DNA of 64,000 bases. It comes from Mesorhizobium helmanticense. GTDB lineage: Bacteria > Pseudomonadota > Alphaproteobacteria > Rhizobiales > Rhizobiaceae. Under the pieces are notes generated by a model that saw only the letters and a program-made list of their open reading frames with translations, did no database searches and was not told where the DNA came from. The stretch covers positions 62,001 through 126,000 of the forward strand of contig NZ_PZJX01000018.1 of NCBI RefSeq assembly GCF_003034915.1, in the 5' to 3' direction. A program made the position numbers and the translations under genes. Positions 1 through 7,795 of this stretch are shown here, piece after piece (position 1 is the first letter of the stretch; each line of letters starts with the position of its first letter).

Positions 1-714
1 GCCTTTGACCAGCGGCCCGGAACTTGTCGGGATGGCGATCCAGTCGGGCACGATGCGTCCCATCTGCTCATGGAGTTCCTGCCCGACCAGCCGCAAGGCA
101 TCCACGCCATAAGGATTGAGATAGGTCGTGGTCAGATTTGCATAGCCGGTCTCGGCGCAGAGTCGTTTGGCATGCTCAAACGAGTTTCCGTAATGGCCGG
201 GCACCTGCTCAAGCGTGGCGCCATAGGCGACAATCTGCGCCAGCTTGCCACGCGGGGTCGCCTCCGGGCAGACGATGATAGCGGGAATTCCCGCATTCGC
301 GGCATAGCAGGCGGCAGCGGCGCCGGCATTGCCGCTCGACGCGCTGACGATACCAGTCGCGCCAAGCGCGATCGCCCGGCTCAACGACGCCGCCACGAGA
401 CGATCCTTGAAGGAGCCGGATGGATTGCGGGTTTCGTCCTTCACCAGAAGCCGCCCTTTGAAGCCGGCATGGAGGAGATCGGGTCTGAGTTCCCGAAGCG
501 GCGTGCCGCCCTCTCCAAGCGTAATGTCATCCGCGACGAAGTCGGCCCTGAGCCAGCCGCGGCCCTCCGGCTTTTGACGTACAACCTCCAATATGCCGCC
601 GCAGTCGGGGCAGCGGTAGACCAGTGTTGGCGCCAGGGTGGCATCGCAAGCGATGCAGCGTAGGCTCAGGTCCTGGGGTTTCGTTTCGGTCTTCAGAGGA
701 ACAGCAAGCGTCAT
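1..714 (-). CDS. Threonine synthase-like PLP-dependent enzyme (C-terminus cut by window edge)
   Basis: The reading frame starts at ATG 714 and runs off the left edge (238 codons visible). The N-terminus carries a small zinc-ribbon-like motif (CIAC, then CPDC about 20 residues later), followed by a fold-type II PLP region. The lysine in PSGSFKDR is the expected Schiff-base residue, and SASSGNAGAAAA is the phosphate-binding or substrate loop. This matches threonine synthase and related beta-eliminating enzymes. The ATG overlaps the TGA of the upstream aldolase-like gene, so the two are translationally coupled. The catabolic context suggests an amino-acid lyase or dehydratase rather than biosynthetic threonine synthase, but the substrate cannot be read from sequence. 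Confidence 0.8.
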   Translation of the reverse strand, partial: MTLAVPLKTETKPQDLSLRCIACDATLAPTLVYRCPDCGGILEVVRQKPEGRGWLRADFVADDITLGEGGTPLRELRPDLLHAGFKGRLLVKDETRNPSGSFKDRLVAASLSRAIALGATGIVSASSGNAGAAAACYAANAGIPAIIVCPEATPRGKLAQIVAYGATLEQVPGHYGNSFEHAKRLCAETGYANLTTTYLNPYGVDALRLVGQELHEQMGRIVPDWIAIPTSSGPLVKG

Positions 715-1820
715 TGCATCATTCCGCGCGCCGCGACAGGAAAGACGCATTCGACCCGCTTGCCGCGCATGCCGACATACCAGTCGTAGCGGTCGACCGT
801 TGGATCGCAATGGCCCGGAATGAGGCGCAGCGTTTCGCCGATGGCAAGGCTGCCGGGATCCGAACGCAGGACGAGCGAACCGTGCTCATCGGATGCGCCG
901 ACATAGTCGATATCCTGTCTGGCGTGAATGAGAGGAAGCCCGCTGTCGACGGCAATCCCCTTGTGGCCGCAGTCCAGAACCGCGATGCCGGGACGGGCGG
1001 CACTCATGACCGTGCTCAACACGAACAGCGATTGTTCGAAATCGGGAGCGGGACGATTTCGTGCATAGTCGGCATCCATGAACACATAGGAGCCGGCTTG
1101 CAACTCGTTGTAGACGCCGCTGGCTGCCTCGTGGGCGAAGGTTCCCGTGCCTGCGCCGCCAACGACAGCGCATTCCAGCTTTTGCTTCCTGATTGCGGCG
1201 ACCGTATCCGCCGTTCGCGCCGCAGCCTGGCCGATCGCGTCGCGCCGTTCCTCTTCGGTGCGCAGGTGCTGGGCGCGCCCTTGATAGGATTGCAGGCCGC
1301 CGAACACCAGATGGCGGCTTCTCGCTATGCGTACCGCCAGTGCCGTGGCCGGCTCGCCGGGCTCCACACCGCAGCGGCCGCCGCTGACGTCGATCTCGAC
1401 CAGCACGGTCAACCGCGTGGCAAAGGATTCGGCAACTGCCTCGATCTGGTCGACCACGATCGCGCTATCGGCACAAAGCGAAATCTTCGACATCCTGGTC
1501 AGCGCGGCCAGACGCGCCAGCTTGCGGGAGGAAACGACCTCGTTAGAAACGAGGATGTCGCTGACGCCGCCCCAGGCAAGAACCTCGGCCTCCGCTGGTT
1601 TTTGCACGCACTGGCCGATGGCCCCCCTGGCGATCTGCCAGTGGGCGATGACGGGGGACTTGTGGGTTTTCGCGTGAGCGCGCAACCGTACCCCTGCGTT
1701 GCGGCAGAATGCGGCCATGCGGTCGAGATTGCCTTCCATGGCATCGAGATCGATGATGAGGGCAGGCGTATCGATATCGGCTTCGCTCATTCCGGGTTCG
1801 GCAGGGGGGCGTTGGAGCAT
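711..1820 (-). CDS. D-threonine aldolase / D-serine dehydratase-like PLP enzyme (DSD1 family)
   Basis: A 369-residue protein with an alanine-racemase-type N-terminal barrel: IDTPALIIDLDAMEGN at residues 16-31, and AHAKTHKSP near residue 50 with the PLP lysine. A C-terminal D-serine-dehydratase-like domain contains PGHCDPTVDRYD, whose His and Asp match the metal site of D-threonine aldolases. The family cleaves or dehydrates D-configured beta-hydroxy amino acids, including D-threonine, D-3-hydroxyaspartate and D-serine. Its stop overlaps the start of the downstream threonine-synthase-like gene. An in-frame Met at residue 11 is an alternative start. The exact substrate is open. Confidence 0.85.
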   Translation of the reverse strand: MLQRPPAEPGMSEADIDTPALIIDLDAMEGNLDRMAAFCRNAGVRLRAHAKTHKSPVIAHWQIARGAIGQCVQKPAEAEVLAWGGVSDILVSNEVVSSRKLARLAALTRMSKISLCADSAIVVDQIEAVAESFATRLTVLVEIDVSGGRCGVEPGEPATALAVRIARSRHLVFGGLQSYQGRAQHLRTEEERRDAIGQAAARTADTVAAIRKQKLECAVVGGAGTGTFAHEAASGVYNELQAGSYVFMDADYARNRPAPDFEQSLFVLSTVMSAARPGIAVLDCGHKGIAVDSGLPLIHARQDIDYVGASDEHGSLVLRSDPGSLAIGETLRLIPGHCDPTVDRYDWYVGMRGKRVECVFPVAARGMMQ

Positions 1821-1918
1821 TTTGTCTTTCTCTGATCCGCACGACTCCGGTCATAGCCATTTCGGCGGGACCCCGATGGCTTTACCGGGCTTGCGATGGA
1901 CTACCCGCGTCGTCCGCG

Positions 1919-3547
1919 TCAGGCGGCTATCGACGACCGCGTCTGCTGCGACAGGGTTTCGAAATTGTCGCGGATATAGGCTGCGGCACGCAAAGCGAGC
2001 GCCGAGATGGTCGCCGTCGGATTGACGACACCGCCGGTCGCCAGCACGCTTCCATCGACGATGAAAAGATTGGGAACCTCCCAGGTCTGATTCCACCGGT
2101 TGACGACGGATGTCGCGAGGTCGCTGCCCATGCGGCAGGTGCCGATCATATGCCAGGCGGGTGTGCGATAAACGCCGTCCTTGTCGCGATAGTCATGCAG
2201 CCGATATTCGAAAGCGCCGCACGCCTTTGCAAGCTCCTCGAGGCGATCCAGCATGTAGTTCATCATGCGCTTGTCGTTTTCACCTGGCGCATAATGGGTC
2301 TTTGCCGCAGGCACGCCATCGGAATCTTTCAGCACGGGATCCAGCGTCACGCGATTTTCCGGATTCGGCAGATCGTCGCCAATGGCGAAAACGCCGATGG
2401 AATGGCCGAAGTGACGCTCGAACCACGGGTGATGGTCGCGGCCCCATGGCGCACGAGCCGGCGTGAACCAGCCTGCAGCGAGTTCTCCTGCCGAAGGCGT
2501 TGAGGTGATGCAGTTGAAATTGAAACCGTTGACGAAACCGCGCGACACGTCGGTTTCGGCAAACTGCCGCGACAGCAGGGATGCGACGTAACCGATATGA
2601 CCATCGACCGGCTCGTCGACCCACATCTCGCAGGCAACCAGCGTGTGGTGCAGGAGATGGCGTCCGACCTGATCGTTGGCGTTGGCAAGATTGTCGGATG
2701 CAAGAAGGAGCCGTGGCGTGCCGATGCCGTTCGCGGCCACGATAACCAGTTTCGCTTTCTGGAAATATTTCTTCCCGGTGTTCCGGTCGACATAGAGCGC
2801 GCCGCTTGCGCGGCCGTCCGGGTCTTTCTCGATCTTCAGCACGCGGGCGTTGATGCGCAGTTCGCAGCCGGCATTCAATGCCTTCGGCCAGATGGACAGC
2901 GAATATTTGCTCATCGATCCGCGCGGGCAGCCGTTGCAGGTGCCGCAATTGTTACAGGCCGGTCGGCCGTCATAATCCTCCGAGATCGCCGCGGCCTCGA
3001 CGGGCCACCAGTGCCAGTCAAGCGCATCGAAACCGGAAGCAAGGCGCTTCGCCACCTTGGACACAGGCATTGGCGGGGTCGGGCAGCGGTCTCGTGGGGG
3101 CATGGCCGGATCGCCGGCAAGTCCCGACACGCCGACGAGCTTGTCGGCCTGCTCGTAGAAGGGCGCGATATCCTCATAGGTGAGCGGCCAGTCCGGCTGA
3201 AGACCATGCTCCGTGCCCTTGCGGAAATCGGAGGGACGGTAGCGTGGCCAGATTGCGCCATAGACGTTGGTCGACCCGCCGACGGCGTTCCACATCAGGA
3301 TTTGCGAGGAGTCCGAATTGACGGGGAAATCGTCCGGATGGCTGCGCTTGTTGACGTCCGGGCTCCAGTTGGTCCGGCGCTGCCAAGACCAGTCGGCATG
3401 GAGATGCGGATGATCTTGCGCTTCCACCCAGGAACCCTGTTCCAGGCAGATGACATCGAGACCGGCTTCCGCCAGTGTCAGTGCCGCCAGGGATCCCGTC
3501 GCGCCGGCGCCCACGATCAATACGTCACAGATGCGCTCTGTTGTCAT
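1919..3547 (-). CDS. GMC-family FAD oxidoreductase (sugar/polyol dehydrogenase large subunit type)
   Basis: A protein of about 542 residues with the N-terminal FAD-binding motif IVGAGATGS (residues 11-19), an internal cysteine cluster CNNCGTCNGCPRG (around 197-209), and the C-terminal GMC signature: HMIGTCRMG, then DGSVLATGGVVNPTATI. The Cys cluster recalls the Fe-S hinge of bacterial FAD-dependent glucose dehydrogenases, which pass electrons to partner subunits. The start at ATG 3547 is chosen because it overlaps the TGA of the upstream small-subunit gene (ATGA). A longer in-frame start at 3562 would overlap more. A GMC dehydrogenase plus small subunit is predicted. No cytochrome subunit is visible nearby. 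Confidence 0.88.
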   Translation of the reverse strand: MTTERICDVLIVGAGATGSLAALTLAEAGLDVICLEQGSWVEAQDHPHLHADWSWQRRTNWSPDVNKRSHPDDFPVNSDSSQILMWNAVGGSTNVYGAIWPRYRPSDFRKGTEHGLQPDWPLTYEDIAPFYEQADKLVGVSGLAGDPAMPPRDRCPTPPMPVSKVAKRLASGFDALDWHWWPVEAAAISEDYDGRPACNNCGTCNGCPRGSMSKYSLSIWPKALNAGCELRINARVLKIEKDPDGRASGALYVDRNTGKKYFQKAKLVIVAANGIGTPRLLLASDNLANANDQVGRHLLHHTLVACEMWVDEPVDGHIGYVASLLSRQFAETDVSRGFVNGFNFNCITSTPSAGELAAGWFTPARAPWGRDHHPWFERHFGHSIGVFAIGDDLPNPENRVTLDPVLKDSDGVPAAKTHYAPGENDKRMMNYMLDRLEELAKACGAFEYRLHDYRDKDGVYRTPAWHMIGTCRMGSDLATSVVNRWNQTWEVPNLFIVDGSVLATGGVVNPTATISALALRAAAYIRDNFETLSQQTRSSIAA

Positions 3548-4101
3548 CTTTCCAGTCCCCAATGATCTGTCTTTACCGTGTCCAGGCCGAGCGACGACGT
3601 ATCGACGGGCCTGACGTTTTCTGTTTTCAGGTAGCGGCCGCGGCGATGGGCGGGCTGGTCCCGGTTGAAATCAAAGGGCGCCATGTCGTAGCCGGTGAGA
3701 TGAGGCCGGTAGGAGTATGGGCGCCCCGTGTTTCGAATGGCTTCGATGACGAAAGGCGTTTCGTAGTAGGCAAGCGTCACCGCTGCGTAGATCCTGTCGA
3801 AAAGCTCCGGGTCAGCGTGCTCGAAGGCCTTGACGGACGCGATGCGGGTCTCGCCATCGGCGCTTGAAAGCCCGTCCCTTTCCCAGCCCAGCAGATCGGC
3901 CATTGCCGTAAACCGCACATCGCTCCAGTCCGCAAGGAGACGCATCGCCACGATGCCGTGCACGCCGGCTTCGGATGCGGAGGGCCAGCCCTCGGCGCCA
4001 GGGATCAGTTCGTCGACGAGAACGCGGATCATCCGCGCTTTTTCGGGCGGAGAAAGCAGCGAATTGCGTTCGCCGGCAAAAGCAAGCGATTGGGGGTTCA
4101 T
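3544..4101 (-). CDS. Gluconate 2-dehydrogenase subunit 3-like small subunit
   Basis: A 185-residue protein starting MNPQSLAF at ATG 4101, which overlaps the stop of the upstream aldehyde dehydrogenase gene (ATGA). It contains the segment RVLVDELIPGAEGWPSASEA and resembles small subunits (gluconate 2-dehydrogenase subunit 3 family) that accompany GMC flavoproteins. It immediately precedes the GMC gene with another ATGA overlap, as expected for a two-subunit dehydrogenase. No Tat or Sec signal is obvious at the chosen start, although many homologues are exported. A longer frame reaching 4239 reads only the antisense of the aldehyde dehydrogenase gene and is rejected. Confidence 0.75.
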   Translation of the reverse strand: MNPQSLAFAGERNSLLSPPEKARMIRVLVDELIPGAEGWPSASEAGVHGIVAMRLLADWSDVRFTAMADLLGWERDGLSSADGETRIASVKAFEHADPELFDRIYAAVTLAYYETPFVIEAIRNTGRPYSYRPHLTGYDMAPFDFNRDQPAHRRGRYLKTENVRPVDTSSLGLDTVKTDHWGLER

Positions 4102-5570
4102 GCCGCACCTGCCTTTCGATCGATCGTGACCGAAATCATCTTGAGTTCCGTCATGGCTTCCATCGTGTGCACGCCGCCCAGCCGGCCGATGCCGCTCCTG
4201 GTGCCGGTCCCGCCGCCGAAAGGCAGGTGAATTTCCCACCAGGTGCTGCCGGCATTGACGTTGACGATCCCGGCGGGGATCGCCTTGGCGATCGAAACAC
4301 CTCGCGCCACATCCGCCGTGAAGACGCCGACCGACAGGCCATAGTCGCTGTCGAGCGCCAGATCGAGCGCTTCGGCCTCGTCCCTGAACGCGAGAACGGG
4401 AACGACAGGGCCGAAAGTCTCCTCCCGGTTGATTTTCATCTCGCGCGTGACACCGGCGATGATCGTCGGTTCAAAAAACAGTCCACTGCCGAGATCGGGG
4501 CGCGGCTTGCCGCCATAAAGCACCTTGGCGCCTTGGGCGACCGCGTCATCGACATGCTCCTTGACCTTGGCCGCGACCTTGGCGTTGTTCAGCGGCCCCA
4601 TGGTGGTTCCCTGATGGAAGGGATCGCCGAGCACATGTTTTTTCGCATGGACGACAAGTTTCTCGCACAGGCTTTCGGCAATCGACCGATGCGCGAGAAC
4701 ACGTCCCGTCGCGGCGCAGACCTGACCGGCATTGAAGAATGCGCCGCCGGCCGCGGCAGCGGCAGCCGCGTCAAGATCGGCATCCTCGAAAACGATCACG
4801 GGGCCGTTGCCGCCCAGTTCCAGGAGCAGCGGCTTGCCGGCGCCGCGCTCGGCGATTCTCCTGCCGGTCGCCGCACTCCCGGTAAAGCCGATGGCCGCCA
4901 CGTCGGGATGAACCACGACGGCGTCGCCCGCGGTTGCGCCTTCCCCGATGACCAGATTGATGACGCCGGCGGGAAGACCGGCGCTGTCGATTGCCTCCAT
5001 CAAGGCACAGGCGACCAGCGAGGTGGAAGGAGCGGGGACCCAGACGATGGTGTTGCCGCTGGCAATGCCCGGGGCCAGATATTCCACGGGGATGTTGACC
5101 GGAAAATTCCACGGGGTGATGACGCCATAAACGCCACGCGGCTGGCGGATCGTCATGACAAGCTTCGTCGGATCCTCGGCCGGCAAGGTCTGCCCGCCCA
5201 TTTGCTTGACGAGCTCGGATGCCAGCCGGAAGCCGTCGGCGGCCTTGCCGACCTCACCCATGGCCTCCGCAAGAACCTTGCCTTGCTCGGCCGAGAGGAT
5301 GCGAGCGATCTTTTCCTGAGCGGCGTCGATTGCCGAGGCGATGGCAACGCAAATCGCGGCGCGCTTGAAAACCGGCGTGTCGGCCCATGCCGGCCCGGCG
5401 GCCTTTGCCGCGGCGACAGCCCGTTGTGCCGTCTCGCGGCTTGATCGCGGGAGCTGGGCAATGGTCTCTCCGGTTGCCGGGTTGACCGCCGCCATGGTCT
5501 CCGGCTCCGTCTGCCATTCGCCGCCTATGAAATTGGCCGGCGCGTCTTTCGTTGTGTAGCCACCATCCAT
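4098..5570 (-). CDS. NAD(P)-dependent aldehyde dehydrogenase
   Basis: A 490-residue full-length ALDH-superfamily protein. PWNFPVNIP marks the cofactor and oxyanion region, GFTGSAATGR the Rossmann loop, LLLELGGNGP the general-base Glu (near residue 249), and FFNAGQVCAATGR the catalytic Cys (near 283). It oxidises an aldehyde to an acid and is closest in layout to succinate-semialdehyde or glycolaldehyde/lactaldehyde dehydrogenases. An AAGGAG ribosome-binding site lies upstream of ATG 5570. It sits between the amidohydrolase and the GMC dehydrogenase genes in one operon, so it probably oxidises an aldehyde made in that pathway. Confidence 0.93.
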   Translation of the reverse strand: MDGGYTTKDAPANFIGGEWQTEPETMAAVNPATGETIAQLPRSSRETAQRAVAAAKAAGPAWADTPVFKRAAICVAIASAIDAAQEKIARILSAEQGKVLAEAMGEVGKAADGFRLASELVKQMGGQTLPAEDPTKLVMTIRQPRGVYGVITPWNFPVNIPVEYLAPGIASGNTIVWVPAPSTSLVACALMEAIDSAGLPAGVINLVIGEGATAGDAVVVHPDVAAIGFTGSAATGRRIAERGAGKPLLLELGGNGPVIVFEDADLDAAAAAAAGGAFFNAGQVCAATGRVLAHRSIAESLCEKLVVHAKKHVLGDPFHQGTTMGPLNNAKVAAKVKEHVDDAVAQGAKVLYGGKPRPDLGSGLFFEPTIIAGVTREMKINREETFGPVVPVLAFRDEAEALDLALDSDYGLSVGVFTADVARGVSIAKAIPAGIVNVNAGSTWWEIHLPFGGGTGTRSGIGRLGGVHTMEAMTELKMISVTIDRKAGAA

Positions 5571-5584
5571 TTTTCAGATCTCCT

Positions 5585-6742
5585 TCATTCGGCCGCTGCT
5601 GCGAGCGTTTGATCGTCGGTACCGATATCCTGGCCGGCAATGACCAGACCGGCGGCAAAGATACGTTCAGGCGCGACGACGATCTCGCCACGCGTGTCTT
5701 CAAGGGAAAACGCGCCGCTGCGCAATTCGAGGATGCTCGCATCCCCGGCCGAGCCGATCTTGAACGTTCCAAGCTCAGGGCGCCGCAATGCCTTGGCCGC
5801 ATTGACGGTCGAGGCTGCGATGATGTCGTTGATCGACATGCCGAGCGCCAGGAATTTCGAAAGCGTCGTGACCTGGTCGTAGGCCGGGCCTTCGATGCAC
5901 AGCGCATGGACATCGGAGGAGATGGTGTCCGGCTGGAAACCTTGCGCCATCATTGCGCGTGCGGACTTCCAGGAGAAGGAGCCCATCCCGTGGCCGATAT
6001 CGAAAAGAACGCCGCGTTGCCTTGCCTCAAGGATTTCCGGCTTGATCTTGCCCCTGCCGTCGACGGGTGCATTGGGGAAGGGCCGGAAACAATGGGTCAG
6101 CACGTCGCCGGCGCGCAGGCGCGAGACAACGGCCTCGTAGGATGGCGGCGGCTCATCGATATGGGCCATCAGCGGCAGGCCCGTCTCATCCGCGACCTGC
6201 AGGGCGACATCGAGAGGCTGGATACCGGCGGGGCCGGAAGCATGGCGCCCGATGCGCACTTTCACGCCGATGATGACGTCGCGGTTGGCGTTGATGATCT
6301 CGACCGCTTCACGGCCGGCAAGAAGCCGCATGTCATGGCTTTCGCCGATCATGAAATTCTTTGCGAACCCATAGATGCCGGCGAAGGAGATATGCAGATA
6401 AACGAGAATGCGGGCGGTGCTGCGCTCGATCACATGCTTGCGAAATCCCGGAAAATTTCCTGGTCCCGCACTTCCTGTATCGACGCAGGTCGAAACCGCG
6501 CTCTTTCGGGCAAACGAGTCGGGGTCCACGCCGAGCGACGTCCCGCCCCAGTAGACATGCGTGTGCAGATCGATCAGGCCGGGCGTCACGATCAAGCCGG
6601 AGACGTTTCGTTCTTGCGTGCCGGAAAGACCGTCCCCAAGCGCGGCGACCTTTCCGCCGGCGAAGGCAACGTCGGTGATGCGGTCGATGCCCTGGGAAGG
6701 ATCGATCACACGGCCATTTTTTAAAACGAGCTCATACGGCAT
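5585..6742 (-). CDS. Amidohydrolase/deacetylase family metallohydrolase (dihydroorotase-like fold)
   Basis: A 385-residue protein with the amidohydrolase metal site GLIDLHTHVYWGG (His60, His62) and later metal ligands in AHIDEPP, LTHCF, DIGHGMGSF and SSDVHALC. Typical first-strand residues YELVLKNGRVIDP open the protein. The family includes deacetylases and esterases acting on acylated hydroxy or amino acids and is often misnamed dihydroorotase. The start at ATG 6742 overlaps the preceding ATPase gene by 11 bp; longer frames read antisense of that gene. In this operon it may release the imported substrate from an acyl or amide conjugate. The substrate is not determined. Confidence 0.85.
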   Translation of the reverse strand: MPYELVLKNGRVIDPSQGIDRITDVAFAGGKVAALGDGLSGTQERNVSGLIVTPGLIDLHTHVYWGGTSLGVDPDSFARKSAVSTCVDTGSAGPGNFPGFRKHVIERSTARILVYLHISFAGIYGFAKNFMIGESHDMRLLAGREAVEIINANRDVIIGVKVRIGRHASGPAGIQPLDVALQVADETGLPLMAHIDEPPPSYEAVVSRLRAGDVLTHCFRPFPNAPVDGRGKIKPEILEARQRGVLFDIGHGMGSFSWKSARAMMAQGFQPDTISSDVHALCIEGPAYDQVTTLSKFLALGMSINDIIAASTVNAAKALRRPELGTFKIGSAGDASILELRSGAFSLEDTRGEIVVAPERIFAAGLVIAGQDIGTDDQTLAAAAE

Positions 6743-7781
6743 GAATTCGGCTTTCGGTTTCCAAGAATTGCTGGTTGATACGGGTGCCGCCGTCCGCGGC
6801 GAAATAACGAACGGCGTCCGCTCGCGCGCTGAGGATGACGCTTTGGCCGGCAGACAGGCCGGACGCGTCGCTACAGGTTGCCCGGACGACATGCCCGGCG
6901 ATCGAAACGTCGAGGAACTGGAAAGGCCCGGCCGGCTCGATAAGCACAAGCTCGCCCGACAGCGTCAGGCCGCCATTGCCACGAGCCGCCGGCTTCAGGT
7001 CGTGTGGACGCACGCCGAGGATCTGATCGGAACTGCCGCCACACAGATTGGCGGGCAAGAAGTTCATTTGCGGGCTGCCGATGAACCCGGCAACGAATTG
7101 GTTGGCTGGCTCGGAATAAACCTCCATCGGCGGCGCGAACTGCTGCACGACGCCGTCCTTCATCACGGCGATCCGGTCGGACAGCACCATGGCCTCCTCC
7201 TGATCGTGCGTAACGAAGATGACGGTGATGCCGAGCGCCTTCTGGAGGCGCCGGATCTCGGTGCGCATGCGCACGCGCAGCGAGGCATCGAGATTGGAAA
7301 GGGGCTCGTCCATTAGAAGTACCGAAGGGTTTCTGACGATCGCGCGGCCAACGGCGACGCGCTGGCGCTGGCCGCCGGAAAGCGCCGCCGGCGGTCGGTC
7401 GAGAAGGGCCTCGATGCCCAGAACATCGGCGGCCCAGGCAACCTGCTTGTCCACGGTCGCCTCTGCCAGTTTCTGCTGGCGCAATGGAAAGGCGATATTT
7501 TCGCGCACCGTCATATGCGGATAGAGCGCGTAATCCTGGAAGACCAGGGCGATGTTGCGTTCGCGCGGTCCGAGATCCGAAATCTCCTTGTTGTCGAAGC
7601 GGATGGATCCCTCGTCGATATCCTCCAGGCCGGCGATGCAAAACAGCAAAGTCGATTTTCCGCATCCCGACGGTCCGAGGAAGGAGATGAACTCGCCGTC
7701 GTTGATCGAGAGATCGAGCCCTTTCAAAACAGCCATGGTCCCGAACCGCTTGTTGAGGCCGGCAATTTCGATCGATGCCAT
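6732..7781 (-). CDS. Sugar-type ABC transporter ATP-binding protein (UgpC/MalK-like)
   Basis: A 349-residue ATPase: Walker A GPSGCGKST (residues 36-44), Q-loop FQDYALYPH, ABC signature LSGGQRQRVAVGRAIV, Walker B LLMDEPLSNLD, H-loop VTHDQEEA, then a C-terminal TOBE/regulatory domain as in MalK and UgpC. It energises import by the adjacent double permease and binding protein. ATG 7781 is preferred over TTG 7787 because GGAG lies eight bases upstream of the ATG and only about three from the TTG. Confidence 0.95.
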   Translation of the reverse strand: MASIEIAGLNKRFGTMAVLKGLDLSINDGEFISFLGPSGCGKSTLLFCIAGLEDIDEGSIRFDNKEISDLGPRERNIALVFQDYALYPHMTVRENIAFPLRQQKLAEATVDKQVAWAADVLGIEALLDRPPAALSGGQRQRVAVGRAIVRNPSVLLMDEPLSNLDASLRVRMRTEIRRLQKALGITVIFVTHDQEEAMVLSDRIAVMKDGVVQQFAPPMEVYSEPANQFVAGFIGSPQMNFLPANLCGGSSDQILGVRPHDLKPAARGNGGLTLSGELVLIEPAGPFQFLDVSIAGHVVRATCSDASGLSAGQSVILSARADAVRYFAADGGTRINQQFLETESRIHAV

Positions 7782-7795
7782 GCTCAAATCTCCTT

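Noticed and set aside
3975..5444. 489-codon plus-strand frame opposite the aldehyde dehydrogenase
   Set aside because: It is a shadow of a gene with full catalytic motifs; the translated product is Arg/Gly/Asp-rich and low in hydrophobic structure.
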